Position numbers and translations under genes: made by a program | Origin: Trematomus loennbergii | Taxonomy: Eukaryota > Chordata > Actinopteri > Perciformes > Nototheniidae | NCBI GenBank assembly: GCA_012861695.1 | Contig: JAAOOA010000479.1 | Coordinates: 113,501-177,500, forward strand | Reading direction: 5' to 3' | Length of the DNA stretch: 64,000 nucleotides | Shown here: one piece after another, positions 35,301 to 46,972 of the stretch | How positions within the stretch are numbered: position 1 is the first letter of the stretch | How the letters are laid out: every line of letters begins with the position of its first letter | Notes under the pieces: model-generated | What the model saw: only the letters and a program-made list of their open reading frames with translations | What the model was told of the DNA's origin: nothing | Database searches by the model: none

Positions 35301-35660
35301 TCGGATATGCAGCGATTTAAGAGGTTCAAACACGGAGGATTGTTCGCTCAGCGCTGTAAATTAAATTTCCCTTAACTTTCCCCTTAACTGCCGAATCGGA
35401 AGCTCTGAATCGGTAGCCAACTTCAGCGTCGTCAAAGTCTTGGCTTTCAGAATATTAAACTTGTTTCGGCAAATTTAGATGATAAATACAACTATGAAGC
35501 TTGTAACGGCATAATTACTTAAGCGGAGAACGGAGTAAGTAAACGTTACAGCAGGCATAACAACAGCCGGTGTTTATTTTATTATAATATACTTTAACTT
35601 TAAACTTTCACACACGTTGACCGGCGAAAAACTCTGCCATTGGTAGCAGTTCTCATTATA
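32361..35660 (+). repeat. 3.3-kb tandem duplication, unit A
   Basis: It starts CAGATGGAGCCTCTTATTTT (a repeat-family terminus) and runs to CATTATA, where unit B begins with the same first bases. The two units are nearly identical, differing by single-base changes, a 10-bp indel and one 175-bp subrepeat. Each contains a full Mutator-like element with its target duplication, so the segment was duplicated after that insertion. No gene is recognised in it. Confidence 0.93.
32969..35432. mobile_element. Mutator-like (MULE) non-autonomous element, copy A
   Basis: Long terminal inverted repeats begin ACGACGCTGAAG (left arm 32969-33398; right arm 34829-35432). They are flanked by a perfect 9-bp direct repeat CAAAGTCTT at 32960-32968 and 35433-35441. 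The arms contain ~175-bp subrepeats with GACTGGATTATCCCAGAG, two on the left and three on the right. Long TIRs plus a 9-bp target duplication are the signature of the Mutator superfamily. The interior (33399-34828) has no transposase; it includes a stretch near 34550-34820 that looks like another repeat. Confidence 0.8.
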
Positions 35661-38600
35661 CAGATGGAGCCTCTTATTTTGGACCCCAGCATACAGCTTC
35701 CTGCCTACTTCCAGCCAGTTACCAGCCTAAGACCTGCCAAAGACCAGTATTCAGAAATGTTAGGCCCAACCCACTATTCTCCAATTTCAGGGTTTAACCA
35801 GGAGATGGCGCTATATATTAAATAACTAAGACTTAGTTTTTCACAATAGTCGTTTTAGATATTATATAAAAAACTAAAGTTAAAATCTTGTTTTTAATGC
35901 CCCAAGAGCAATAACATCTTGTCACAAGCTTTTTGGAAGAAAAAGACTGAACCAAGAGACCTGTAGTTGACTAATTACAGGCCTCAATAAAGTTCTGCCA
36001 TTGGTTGTGAAAAACAACGGTGGACATAGTGGAAAGTGAAATTGACATTGTCGAATTTAATAAAAATACAAAATAATGTATCTGTGTACGTGTTTTACTA
36101 TGTGATCTGCACTTATCAAACATCTAATTAAAGAATGGTAGCTGTACCTCTCAAACAACCTAAACTAGTTATACATGTTTATTTTAAATAAAGTCTTTAT
36201 GACTCGGAATATGAATAATATGGGTCCGTTACAGTTTGTTTTCATCTGATTTCAAATAAACAAAGTCTTACGACGCTGAAGTTGGCTTCCGATTCAGAGC
36301 TTCCGATTCGGCAGTTAAGGGGAAAGTTAAGGGACATTTAATTTACAGCGCTGAGCGAACAATCCTCCGTGTTTGAACCTCTTAAATCGCTGCATAGCCG
36401 ATTCATTTGGACTGGATTATCCCAGAGAGTCTAAAGATTCTTTATAACACAGTTTGAGATTTGTGAAACATTAATTCTATTGTGAAAATACAAAAAACCG
36501 AAGATTTTGCTGCTTTTTCTACATCTAGACCACATTAGACCAGGTCCTGATCTAAAACCACTATACCTAGACTCATCAAATCTGGACTGGATTATCCCAG
36601 AGGGTCTAAACATTCTTTATAACACAGTTTAGATTTGTGAAACCTTAATTCTGTTTGTGAAAATTTTAAAAATGGAGATTTCAGTGCTTTTTTCGCATCT
36701 AGACCACATAAGACCAGGTCCTGATCTACAAATCTAAAAATGTTTGGTTTTTGTGACCAGTTGGACTCATCAAGGCCATTGTTTCCCTTCATAAGTGCAA
36801 CTACGGAAGTGGATTGGAGTCTTTCAGAGCCTGTCACAGTTCCAGATCATACCAGTGTAAAGCTATGTGTACATTAGTAATCATAGTTTTTCTATGTCAA
36901 AAAAGTATAAACAGCATGCAACAATATCAAAACTTGCTAAACATGCTCACTTTATTATATTTGTGTCGCAAAGGTCATGCCACAGTCTGATAAGCATAAC
37001 TTGTTTAAGAATTCAAAATGCAGCCCCCACTTCAATCCATAAAGCATTCCAAATATATATATCATGTGCAGTGCTCATTAGTAGCCGTCATCCCATGCAG
37101 TTTAAATATACTGGGACCACAGCAAGGCAGCGTTACACTGGTGAGTACATGTGAAAGGATTTCAGGAGCCTTTTGCTTCATTTACATTATTTTAGTGGTT
37201 TGAGTAAGAGTACTTTTTAGAAATTCTAACAATGTATTTTTGAAAATGTATGAAACTAAAAAAAGTCTCCACACCTGTTAAGTAACAAACTAACTTTCTA
37301 CAAATAAATTCAAGATGTTTTTTAAGATAGACTACATACATGTTCTGAAGCCACTGTGGCCTCAGGATGCTTCCGACACAACATTCAATAGCTTTAGCCA
37401 ACGAGCTGCTGGGTCAGGTGAGGCTGCAGCAGCTCTGTGCCCTGATGTGAGCTACATCATCTGTCTTTTGGAGTATGTGGTGTTCTAAGGCTCTGTGCCT
37501 GTTAGCATGTTAGCCTAGCTCCTGCTGGGTGACAGACCCTGCAGTTTGTGATGGACTCTTACCGCTGATGCACTGGCAGAAAGAACATAATTGCGAGGCC
37601 TGGTCTCCTGAAAAGCAGGTGCAGCCTACAAACAAGAGCAGGGAGGAGGAGACACATGTTGGCACAGTCATGCATTACAATCATAAAGCAGAACAACAAA
37701 AACAGTTAGCAAAAAGCAAAGCTGGATCATTTATTAATTGCTGTTAAAGCATAAACAGTTAGAATGCTTTAGTAAGTTTTGCTTTAACTTGAATAAAATG
37801 ATCCTGTGAGGATAATAAGTTAATTTGAAGCAGACTCGGTGTCAGGGTTGGGGAAAAATAGGACCCAAATGCAGTAAAAGGACTAAAAGGTCAGGTAACA
37901 AAAAGCGAGCTTTATTTCCCAAAGCTGAATGACAAAAGAAAACAAGGAACAACTTAACATACCAAAACCGGGGGAGTACGAGGAAGGATCAGGACAAAAA
38001 ACCTCAGTAACAAACATGGAGCGTGACAGGTAGCATGGACAAGAGCAAAGAGACTAACAGGTATCATAGACGAGAAACGACGACGAACAGACATGGAGCA
38101 CAGGGGAAGACAAGACAATGCGAAAAAAGCACTGAAATCTCACTTTTTTGTATTTTCACAAATAGAATAAAGGTTTCACAAATCTAAAACTGTGTTATAA
38201 AGAATGGTTAGACCCTCTGGGATAATCCAGTCCAGATTTGATGAGTCTAGGTATAGTGGTTTTAGATCAGGACCTGGTCTAATGTGGTCTAGATGTAGAA
38301 AAAGCAGCAATATCTTCGTTTTTTTGTATTTTCACAAATAGAATTAATGTTTCACAAATCTCAAACTGTGTTATAATGAATCTTTAGACTCTCTGGGATA
38401 ATCCAGTCCAAATAAATCGGATATGCAGCGATTTAAGAGGTTCAAACACGGAGGATTGTTCGCTCAGCGCTGTAAATTAAATTTCCCTTAACTTTCCCCT
38501 TAACTGCCGAATCGGAAGCTCTGAATCGGTAGCCAACTTCAGCGTCGTCAAAGTCTTGGCTTTCAGAATATTAAACTTGTTTCGGCAAATTTAGATGATA

Positions 38601-38777
38601 AATACAACTATGAAGCTTGTAACGGCATAATTACTTAAGCGGAGAACGGAGTAAGTAAACGTTACAGCAGGCATAACAACAGCCGGTGTTTATTTTATTA
38701 TAATATACTTTAACTTTAAACTTTCACACACGTTGACCGGCGAAAAACTCTGCCCATTGGTAGCAGTTCTCATTATA
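35661..38777 (+). repeat. 3.3-kb tandem duplication, unit B
   Basis: The second unit is 3117 bp long. It is shorter than unit A mainly because one 175-bp subrepeat is missing from the right TIR arm of its transposon. It ends GCAGTTCTCATTATA before unique sequence ATACTTCTCAG. Confidence 0.93.
36270..38548. mobile_element. Mutator-like (MULE) non-autonomous element, copy B
   Basis: It has the same ends and the same CAAAGTCTT repeats (36261-36269 and 38549-38557) as copy A. The right arm has two rather than three subrepeats. It arose by segmental duplication and not by a separate transposition, because the flanks are duplicated too. Confidence 0.8.
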
Positions 38778-39984
38778 TACTTCTCAGTAACTGCTCAAAT
38801 TAAATGTATTCTGTAGAGAAATGTAAACGTTCACCATCCCCCACCCGCCTACTGTATGTTGCTTTTTGACATGTAAATGGGTAACTACCCCCCTCTGAGT
38901 GAATACCTGTTTTACCTGTCCGGGGCTAAGCCTGGTGCTCTGATGTCATCACCCTCGCACATTGGTCATATGTTTACAAAAAACCATGTTAACACTTTCT
39001 CGTTCTTAATATATGCTATATTTATGGTCGATATGTGTTGAATTTACTTTAAAATAGCAGATCACTGTGATTCACTTCTCCGCGGCTCCTCCGTGCAGAG
39101 AGCCCCCCCCCCCGTTGACCATTCACGAGCGTCTAACTCTCTCCCCCCTCCCCCGTCGCACCTTCTAACAGAACCCCCCCCCCCCCCAATATCAAATCCC
39201 AATTTATTATATTATTATTATTCATAATCTATTGTGGCTCAGGTTAAGATTCCTCAAGTGAGAATCCAAACATAAATAGTCTTGCAATGGTCTTTGACAG
39301 AAGAGATGAGCCATTATCTCATGAAATATGCGCCTATTTGAACACATTTCAGGAACCGAAATCTGAACTTTGGATAAAGCCATGGATCAAAATTATTGTT
39401 TCATTTTGTAGTCATATTAGTATCTAAGGCTTTTACAGAAGGATATCTCTTTGTATCACTCCATAAATCAGAAAATACTGTCAACAGCCCTAAAATATCA
39501 ATTTTCACCATGTTTTTAGGTATGAAATGTTATATAATTCAGGCTATATGAACAAACCCTTCTGTAAAAGCCTTCATAATATTGATAGGAATATAACTGG
39601 AAGGTTTGGTGTATGTAACTGCTACTGAAGTGGACATTTCGAACTCAGAGTAGGAGAAAAAACTCATTTTGAGAAAACGAAAATCTCTGTTATTAGATCA
39701 GTACTTTTCTTATATGACTATTGTTGACTTGAACACTGAGAATGTATTTATTAACTTCAGACATTTGAAATATTTGAAATCAGATGAAAACAAACTGTAA
39801 CGGACCCTGCCGTGTTATCTATGATTACTATGCCTTACTGTACATTCATAATTTCAGCCAGAGGTAGGTGGTAGGCGTTGCGGAGGAGCAGATTGCGAGT
39901 GAGGTGCCTGTTCTAAACGAACTATTCCAGCTGTTATAAAGCATTAAATAAAAAGTAAGCAAGGAATACAGAATGTTTCGTTAC
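38778..39984. other. unassigned repeat-rich DNA
   Basis: It has C-rich tracts at about 39104-39114 and 39174-39188. At 39770-39805 a 36-bp segment containing CAGATGAAAACAAACTGTAA is the inverse of 32920-32956 and 36221-36257, the sequence just outside each MULE left end. No gene is evident. Confidence 0.5.
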
Positions 39985-40566
39985 TTTACTTTGTTGAGAA
40001 TGTGGCCATGTACATGTAATACATGGGATCATTTGCAGCGACTTGGTCATTGTGGGGGAAAATAACACCCATCCTGATCGTTTCAATGAAGTTGAATACA
40101 GAATATTCATATTTGTCAGTGATTTCATGTCAATTCGGCGAACATAAACATCAATGATGATGATTAAATTAGGATTAAAAATCGGGAGAGCCGGCTCGTT
40201 CGTTTTTTTTCGACTAAACAACATTATTTTGTTAAATAACAACATGGTGATGTTTTGTAAATGATTACATGTCTTATTTAGCACAGACTATGATCCTATC
40301 CATGACATATGGATCTTAATAAAGATCCGCTATACATTAGTACCAGACGTACTGTACAAGACTCCACACATGACTCCAGTGTGGAACTCCACTGCACCCC
40401 CTGGTGGATCAATCATCCATTGCAGCTGGCTTCACAATAATTAAATGTATTTATCATGGGGGCGGTATCAAGTCAGACAGGGGGCCGGCCGGCCATCACG
40501 GAACGTGCACGAACCGATCACGACCCTCGCACTTTAAACTGTCCAAAATAAGACGCTTCATCTGTA
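39985..40566 (-). repeat. dispersed repeat, right copy of the inverted pair
   Basis: Reverse-oriented match to 26394-27330, ending CTTCATCTGTA. It lies 12.6 kb from its partner, and the pair encloses LRR exons, linker exons and the tandem duplication. Confidence 0.7.
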
Positions 40567-41447
40567 CTAGCTTATTTATACAATTAGAGAAATTATGAAA
40601 TGACCAAGAAAATCTTATTTTTAAATAATCACACAAAATACAAACACAAAAACCTGAGAAAACACAAAATGTCCTTTACATCCGCGTTGCACATCTTTAC
40701 AAAAAGAAAATAAATAACAATCTGAAAGTGTTGCCATGTAAACAAACAAAATGGCGCAGACCGCGTCTATTTCGCGCCAAAAACACACCATAAATATCAC
40801 CCAAAATACCATTTCTTATGGTGGAAACTGAACAAAAACTGGTTAATAATCTACCCAAATTGACACTTAGCAACATACATCCCTTTAATCAACTTAAATA
40901 GCCGGTTTAACACACAAAATTGTAATAAACTATAACACAATTCCTAGCACAACTCACCCTCAGCAGCACTTCAGTGTGAGGGGAGAGCGGAATGACATTC
41001 AGGAAGTAGACGTGATGTGCAAGGGGAAAGTGTTCCCACTGGAAACATTACTCAAAAATATTAAACGAAACAATGTCATAAAGATAACATTCACAACCTA
41101 TTGTAAATCATCCTTTATAAACTAATAATTATTTATACACATTTTAACTCCGTTACACATATAGAAACGCCACTGCATAGCAAGCTTTGTATTATGAACG
41201 TAGACCCACCAATACTTGAACTAGGGAATAATATATACACTTACATTATCATGGACGCACACACATGTCCACAATCAAATAAGAAAGAGACGAGCATGAC
41301 CATAAGATAGACAAGCTACATCAGGCCATCTGCTGGCACCTAAACCCAGGACACATCTTCTGAAACCTTCTGTGACTTATAGAGCTATAAAGGAACTCAT
41401 TGCCAAACTACTTTGCTGAAATAGAGTCCTGAGCCTCTTTCAAGAAG
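40567..41447. other. unassigned intergenic DNA
   Basis: A+T-rich, with no exon or repeat end identified with confidence. Confidence 0.4.
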
Positions 41448-41722
41448 ATTGAAGGGCCATCTACTAATGACCATGTACCCCTTATTGAATGTTATCTCAT
41501 GCTTTGTGCTGGTGGGTGTCTTGTGCACTCATCCTTGGCTGAGTTTGATGTTGGAAGTGGATGAGATTGTTGATGATGTTGTTATTGTTGTTAATGATGT
41601 CAGGACTTATGTCTTGAATATTGTTGTATTGTTGTTGTATTGTTTTAAGTGTCAGACCCCAGGAAGAGTAGCTTTTGTCAAGAGCAAAAGCTACTGGGGA
41701 TCCTAAATAAACATAACACACA
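41448..41722 (+). mobile_element. LINE/SINE 3' end fragment
   Basis: It ends CCAGGAAGAGTAGC, then CTACTGGGGATCCTAAATAA, a tail shared by abundant fish non-LTR elements. Only the 3' terminal few hundred bases are present. Confidence 0.6.
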
Positions 41723-42100
41723 AACTGTGCAACACCCTCCTATCGCTACCAGCGTCCTTGCGATCCTGCTGTAACAACAAGTGCACGTTAATGATGCAAT
41801 ATGGTTAGGACCATTTGGGCTTCTGCTAGGTGGGTGCAAGGAATAGTCTAAGTAGTGGAAGTGGGAAGTTTTATACAATTTCCATGTTCATGTCAGTGCT
41901 TCTGGTGAATGAGCTGCAGTCTGATTGATATCTGAGTTCACATCATCAGTGAAAATGCAGGGCGTGTCAGAACCGCTCTACAACTCGTGACTCAGGGCTT
42001 TTTATGTTTAACTCTTAATACTCTGAAGTGCATGGATGCAGTGTGAAGGGCTCAGAGGGCCATCCTCCATTACTGACACTCACCTGGTTTCACTGAGGAG

Positions 42101-42172
42101 CCTTTAGCCCAGTTCAGCTCTCAGCCTTTAGCCCAGTTCAGCTCTCAGCCTTTAGCCCAGTTCAGCTCTCTA
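42101..42172. repeat. 24-bp tandem repeat, three units
   Basis: Three units of CCTTTAGCCCAGTTCAGCTC plus TCAG. Confidence 0.92.
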
Positions 42173-42503
42173 TCCCTAGCCAACAGGGCCCCCAGAGGAA
42201 GACATCAGATCTCCTGCGTCTCTCTCTTCAACCTCAGTCGTCATTTCAATATTTAAAGATGTATATGAGGATTTAAAAGATTTAGAAACAGATGTAAAAA
42301 GAGTTCAACATTAAAAACACAATACAGTGCCTTAAGTACGTTTCTAATCACTGCACGAAATAACATGTTTGATTTGGACACAAGCACCGTCAGTGCTAGC
42401 TGGGTCCAAGCACTGCTGGCAATGTCTGCTTTTCTGGTAAGATTATTATTCTCCTGCAGGTAACCCCGTTGTTTAGGCACTGATCAGCTCAGAGAGGTGT
42501 ACA

Positions 42504-43819
42504 CAGGGGCGACTGGCCATCTGTAGAATCTGGAGAACCACAGAACGGCCGGTCGTCAAGGGCCGTTGACGGCCGGCCGGCCGGCCCTAAAACATTTTTT
42601 TGTTTAAAGTCATCATTTAAGTTGCGCTTACGGCCGACAGAGGGCGACAGCGGCCGCTAATGCAGTTGTGTGGTTCTTATCTGTCAAATAATCACACACG
42701 AAGAAGAAAAAAGACCGGCCACACGAAGGCCCTCGCGCGGAGGGTCCGCCACCGCCACATTAAGTGCTGTTCCAAACCAACGAGTGTGGAGCGGTGTGAA
42801 GGGGGAGTGGGTTATCAAGCCCTCAAACAGCGAGTCTGCAGCGGTGCTGACTGGAGACCGGTCTCTACCTGACCGGAGTCACGCTGTGTGTGTCCGTCAG
42901 GTAACACGCTGTTTACAAACAGTTCCAGCAAACATCCACTGATAAACTCGCAGGTAATGCATATAAATGATGCATATAAGTGTCGCAAATTGACAGACCT
43001 TTTTGGCAGCAGCGCTGCTACAAGCACTATCAGCAGCAGCTTAGAACAAGTGCAAGATGATGAGAGATGATGAGGGCGCGAGTTCAGATATACAGCCAGC
43101 CTCCTGCGTTCATGATGAGGGACAGAGTTGAGCTGGTGGAAGAACCAGCTCAACTGGCACATACAAGAGCAGGGCAAGAGGTGGGTGAGAATTATCCCTT
43201 GAACTCAGTGGCGTTTTCTCCTGGAGGCCAAGGGAAGCCAGGCTTCCCCTGTTTTTTTGGATTGTAGTTATAATTTTAATAAATAAATAAAAACACTTCG
43301 TTTAGTTAGGTAAATATTCTGCCGGCCCATCTCTCCCCATTCTCATTGAGTATTTACAAAGAGTGAAACAGCGCCCTCTAGATGTTATGGTGAAACAGTA
43401 GATTGCACTCTGTTGCGAGAGGAGGCTAGCCGAAATTGGCTTCCCTTGGTGAAAAGAAATTGAGGGATTGACCAATCAGATGAGGCTCACGTCATGCCTC
43501 ACAATCCAACCAAAATCGCATCAACTTCAGTTCGTACTGTAACTGTCATCACCGCCCTTAAAAAGTAGCAAGCAACTGAAGCAAGTGCAATTATGGAGGG
43601 TGGAGATTTGGATTATTTCATAAAAAATAATTTTACTAAACTTCCGCTACTACAGCAGCAACTCAAAATGAAATCTGATGACAGGCCAATGCCCAAACTG
43701 GAGCTGTGTACAGAGAGGAAAAAAAGGAGCGAATCAGAGCGGATTTCTAACATTTGACATTTCATGTGGCCGGACTGGGTCAGTTTCCAGGGCTGAATTT
43801 TAGTCCCAGTCCGCCCCTG
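42504..43819. mobile_element. hAT-type element, 1.3 kb, with perfect 8-bp target duplication
   Basis: The left end is CAGGGGCGACTGGCCATC and the right end is CCCAGTCCGCCCCTG. Identical GGTGTACA flanks lie at 42496-42503 and 43820-43827. The family also has a 177-bp deletion derivative at 57452. It inserted just upstream of the NLR leader pseudo-exon. It contains GC-rich sequence near 42535-42590 and a short reading frame at 43593. Confidence 0.88.
43593..43757 (+). pseudogene. 54-codon reading frame in the hAT element
   Basis: It begins MEGGDLDYFIKNNFTKLPLL and ends RKKRSESERISNI. The composition and position near the right end suggest a remnant of the element's own first coding exon, but no BED finger or catalytic motif is present. 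Function is not recognised. Confidence 0.35.
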
Positions 43820-43931
43820 GGTGTACACACTTGCATGGGTCTGTGTGACATCTGAGAGGAGAAGCACTAATGTGTCCTGTGATGCTCTTGTTGTGATGAG
43901 CATGTTGTTGTGTGAAGGTGGAGGCTCTGCT

Positions 43932-43977
43932 ATGGATCAGTGAGGACAGAGAGGAGGGAGCCCCCCCCCTGGAGTAA
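43932..43977 (+). pseudogene. broken NLR leader exon
   Basis: The sequence ATGGATCAGTGAGGACAG corresponds to the common fish NLR start exon encoding MDQCEDREEG, but two bases are missing after CAG so the fourth codon is TGA. The G/C run that follows matches the next codons of that exon. It lies 140 bp upstream of the PYD exon acceptor. Translation of the downstream gene would have to start at the PYD exon ATG. The family exon is recalled from knowledge of fish NLRs. Confidence 0.55.
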
Positions 43978-44115
43978 AACTAACAAAGTCGTTTTTTGCA
44001 TGAACCCAAGAAGAGCTCTCTTTAAATGATTGTTTTCTAATTCAAATTGTAAAAATACACATTTTGAATTCACGATTATATAATATTTTCTGTTGGTATC
44101 TTTGGATCTCTGCAG

Positions 44116-44395
44116 GGAGAAAATATGACGACACAGAGAAAGATCCTCTTCAGAACTTTAGAACATTTGCGGAAAGAGGACTTTGAAGAATTCAAGGGGC
44201 GCCTGCAGCAGAAGGTCCTAGGATTCAAAGGAATCCCAGAGAGTCAACTAGAGGATGCAGATCGGACGCAAACTATGGACCATATGTTTCTGAACTACTG
44301 CATCAACACTATTAAAGTGACCAGAAACGTTTTGAAGGAGATGGATAAGAATCTTCTGGAGGAGAAATTATCAGAAATCTCATCAGAACCGACAG
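44116..44395 (+). CDS. nlrp1-like: pyrin-domain (PYD) exon of an NLRP1-like gene
   Basis: The exon begins after CTCTGCAG and ends at donor GTAGGT. The start codon at 44125 follows GAGAAAAT. It encodes about 90 residues covering a whole PYD: LFRTLEHLRKEDFEEFKGRL, the GFKGIPESQLEDADR turn, and VLKEMDKNLLEEKLSEI. PYDs form homotypic filaments with adaptors such as ASC, so this end would recruit an inflammasome adaptor in the cytosol. The exon ends in phase 1, compatible with the NACHT exon at 44948. It is open with no damage. The product as a whole is inferred from the ordered exons to 55010. Confidence 0.88.
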
Positions 44396-44947
44396 GTAGG
44401 TCATTAGTTATTAAATAGTGTTACAAACAGGGAACCTGAGGTCAGGTAAATCACAATGATAACATGAATTGGATGTGTCCTCCTGATATACCACACAGAG
44501 AAACACCACCTGTACATGGTGTCAGGGTTTAGGTACCCCCATGGCCCTGAAAGCTCAGTGGTCAGGGTCAATAGTTTCTGGCAGGGTCACTTTTTAGATC
44601 AGCTACTTAGAAAAAAAGCAACCCTATTAGGCAGACCAGGACCTCATCCTGCAGCCAGGCACCGGGGATCTGCCAGGGTCGAGCCTCGTCTTCCAGCAGC
44701 AGGAATAAGAGTCGTCAGGTTTAGGCCATGGTTCTCTGGGGACACAGATTGTTCACCAGAGTGGGAAATAATAGAAAGAAGGAACAATATTTTTGGATAG
44801 CTACAGATGATTGAGATACAGCTTCGATCCAACCAAATATCCTACTATCCTTTCAGAAATGTGTAAAGTTAGGAACAAATATTGTGATGGATCTTTTATG
44901 TTAATTGTAGTATTGTCTCAATTGTGATTTTTTTTGTCTTCATTCAG
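44396..44947 (+). other. intron between PYD and NACHT exons
   Basis: It contains an open stretch at 44516-44800 without recognisable domain or splice signals, taken as chance. It ends TTGTCTTCATTCAG. Confidence 0.6.
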
Positions 44948-46616
44948 AGATTCTTACTCAGTGCCAAAGGACCTCAAATCAACCTGAAGAAAAAATTGAG
45001 AAAATCTAGAAACGGGTAATTCAAGACCTCTAAATGAAATCTACACAGAGATCTACATCACCATGGGAGAAACTACAGCTGAAGAACATGAGATCAGACA
45101 GATTGAAACAGCATCCAGGAAACCAGACAGACCAGAAACAACCATCAGACAAGAAGAACTCTTTAAAGCCTCACCTGGAAGAGATGCACCAATCAGAGTG
45201 ATGACAAAGGGAGTGGCTGGCATGGGAAAACAGTCTTAACACAGAAGTTCACTCTGGACTGGGCTGAAGGCAAAGCCAACCAGGACATCCAGTTCACATT
45301 TCCATTACCTTTCAGAGAGCTGAATGGTGAGAGAGAAAAGTACAGCTTGGTGGAACTTGTTCATCACTTCTTCTCTGAAACCAGAGACGCAGGAATCTGC
45401 AGGTTTGATCAGTTCCGGTTGTGTTCATCTTTGACGGTCTGGATGAGTGTCGACTTCCTCTGGACTTCCACAACACTGAGATCCTGACTGATGTCACAGA
45501 GTCCACCTCAGTGGATGTGCTGCTGACAAACCTCATCAGGGGGAAGCTGCTTCCCTCTGCTCGCCTCTGGATAACCACACGACCTGCAGCAGCCAATCAG
45601 ATCCCTCCTGAGTGTGTGGACATGGTGACAGAGGTCCGAGGGTTCACTGACCCACAGAAGGAGGAGTACTTCAGGAAGAGATTCAGAGATCAGGAGCTGG
45701 CCGGCACCATCATCTCCCACATCAAGACCTCACGAAGCCTCCACATCATGTGCCACATCCCAGTCTTCTGCTGGATCTCTGCTTCAGTTCTGGAGAAAGT
45801 GTTGAAAACCAGAGAGGGAGGAGAGCTGCCCAAGACCCTGACTGAGATGTACATCCACTTCCTGGTGTTCAGTCCAAATGAAGAACGTCAAGTATGATGG
45901 AAAAAGTGAGAGACATCCACTGGAGTCCAGAGAGCAGGAAGATGATGGAGGCTCTGGGAAAACTGGCTTTTGAGCAGCTGCAGAAAGGCAACCTGATCTT
46001 CTATGATCACGACCTGACAGACTGTGACATCGATATCACAGAAGCCTCAGTGTACTCAGGAGTGTTCACACAGGTCTTTAGAGAGGAGAGGGACTGTACA
46101 AGGACACGGTGTTCTGCTTCGTCCATCTGAGCGTTCAGGAGTTTCTGGCTGCTCTTCATGTCCATCTGACCTTCATCAACTCTGGAGTCAACCTGCTGGC
46201 AGAAGAACCAACAACCTCCTGGCTGCTAAAGTCTTCAGACCAAACCCACACTAACACATCTCTACCGGAGTGCTGTGGACAGGCCTTACAGAGTCCAAAC
46301 GGACACCTGGACTTGTTCCTTCGCTTCCTCCTGGGTCTTTCACTGCAGACCAATCAGAAACTCCTACATGGCCTGCTGAAAGAAACAGGAAGTAGCTCAG
46401 AGATCAACCAGAAAACAGTTGAGTACATCAAGAAGAAGATAAGAAAGAACCTGTCTCCGGAGAGAAGCATCAACCTGTTCCACTGTCTGAATGAACTGAA
46501 TGATCGTTCTCTAGAGGAGCAGATCCAACAGTACCTGAGTTCAGGAAGTCTCTCCACAGATAATCTGTCTCCTGCTCAGTGGTCAGCTCTGGTCTCAACG
46601 CCTCCAGGAAAGCTCT
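44948..46616 (+). pseudogene. nlrp1-like: FISNA-NACHT exon of the NLRP1-like gene, multiply frameshifted
   Basis: This large exon (1669 bp) runs from acceptor CATTCAG to donor GTAAGT. Order: FISNA region (PLNEIYTEIYI, EEHEIRQIETASRKPDRPET), Walker A (GVAGMGK), LTQKFTLDWAEGKANQDIQF, Walker B ([10 protein letters not shown]), sensor region ([20 protein letters not shown]), [12 protein letters not shown], winged-helix part ([36 protein letters not shown]) and a C-terminal helical part ending QWSALVSTP. The domain would hydrolyse ATP and oligomerise. The frame is broken near 44977-44995 (early stop), at 45227-45231 inside Walker A (one A lost), 45418 (one G lost before Walker B), about 45865-45905 and near 46089. 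Most lesions are 1-2-base deletions in short runs. It is a pseudogene or carries uncorrected assembly errors. Confidence 0.85.
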
Positions 46617-46698
46617 GTAAGTGGAGATACAAACAACATTGATCAGTTTCAAAAATGATAAATAAACTAAATTGTGTTCATTGCTAATCCTTCCTCAG

Positions 46699-46972
46699 GC
46701 TGAGTGGCTCTAGCAGCACAGACACCCAGCTGCTGCCCAGCCGCAGCACAGACACACAGCTGCTGCCCAGCCGCAGCACAGACACACAGCTGCTGCCCAG
46801 CTGCAGCACAGACACCCAGCTGCTGCCCAGACGCAGCACAGACACACAGCTGCTGCCCAGCTGCAGCACAGACACACAGCTGCTGCCCAGCGCAGCACAG
46901 ACACACAGCTGCTGCCCAGCTGCAGCACAGACACACAGCTGCTGCCCAGCTGCAGCACAGACACACAGCTTC
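46699..46972. repeat. 30-bp minisatellite in place of the LRR region
   Basis: After acceptor-like TTCCTCAG the sequence starts GCTGAGTGGCT, like the first bases of an LRR exon (compare ACTGAGTGGCT at 14950). It then turns into about nine units of CAGCTGCTGCCCAGC plus CGCAGCACAGACACA; one unit is 29 bp. No LRR codons remain. The array is open in several frames on both strands (repeats of QTHSCCPAAA) owing to its unit length. It is unclear whether any of it is spliced into mRNA. Confidence 0.88.

Noticed and set aside
39841..39865. Match ATAATTTCAGCCAGAGGTAG shared with the LINE at 25785-25804
   Set aside because: Only about 20 bp match and neighbouring sequence does not continue the LINE; too short to call a second fragment.
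44516..44800. 94-codon frame between the PYD and NACHT exons
   Set aside because: No domain, no fitting splice sites, and the phase would break the PYD-NACHT join.
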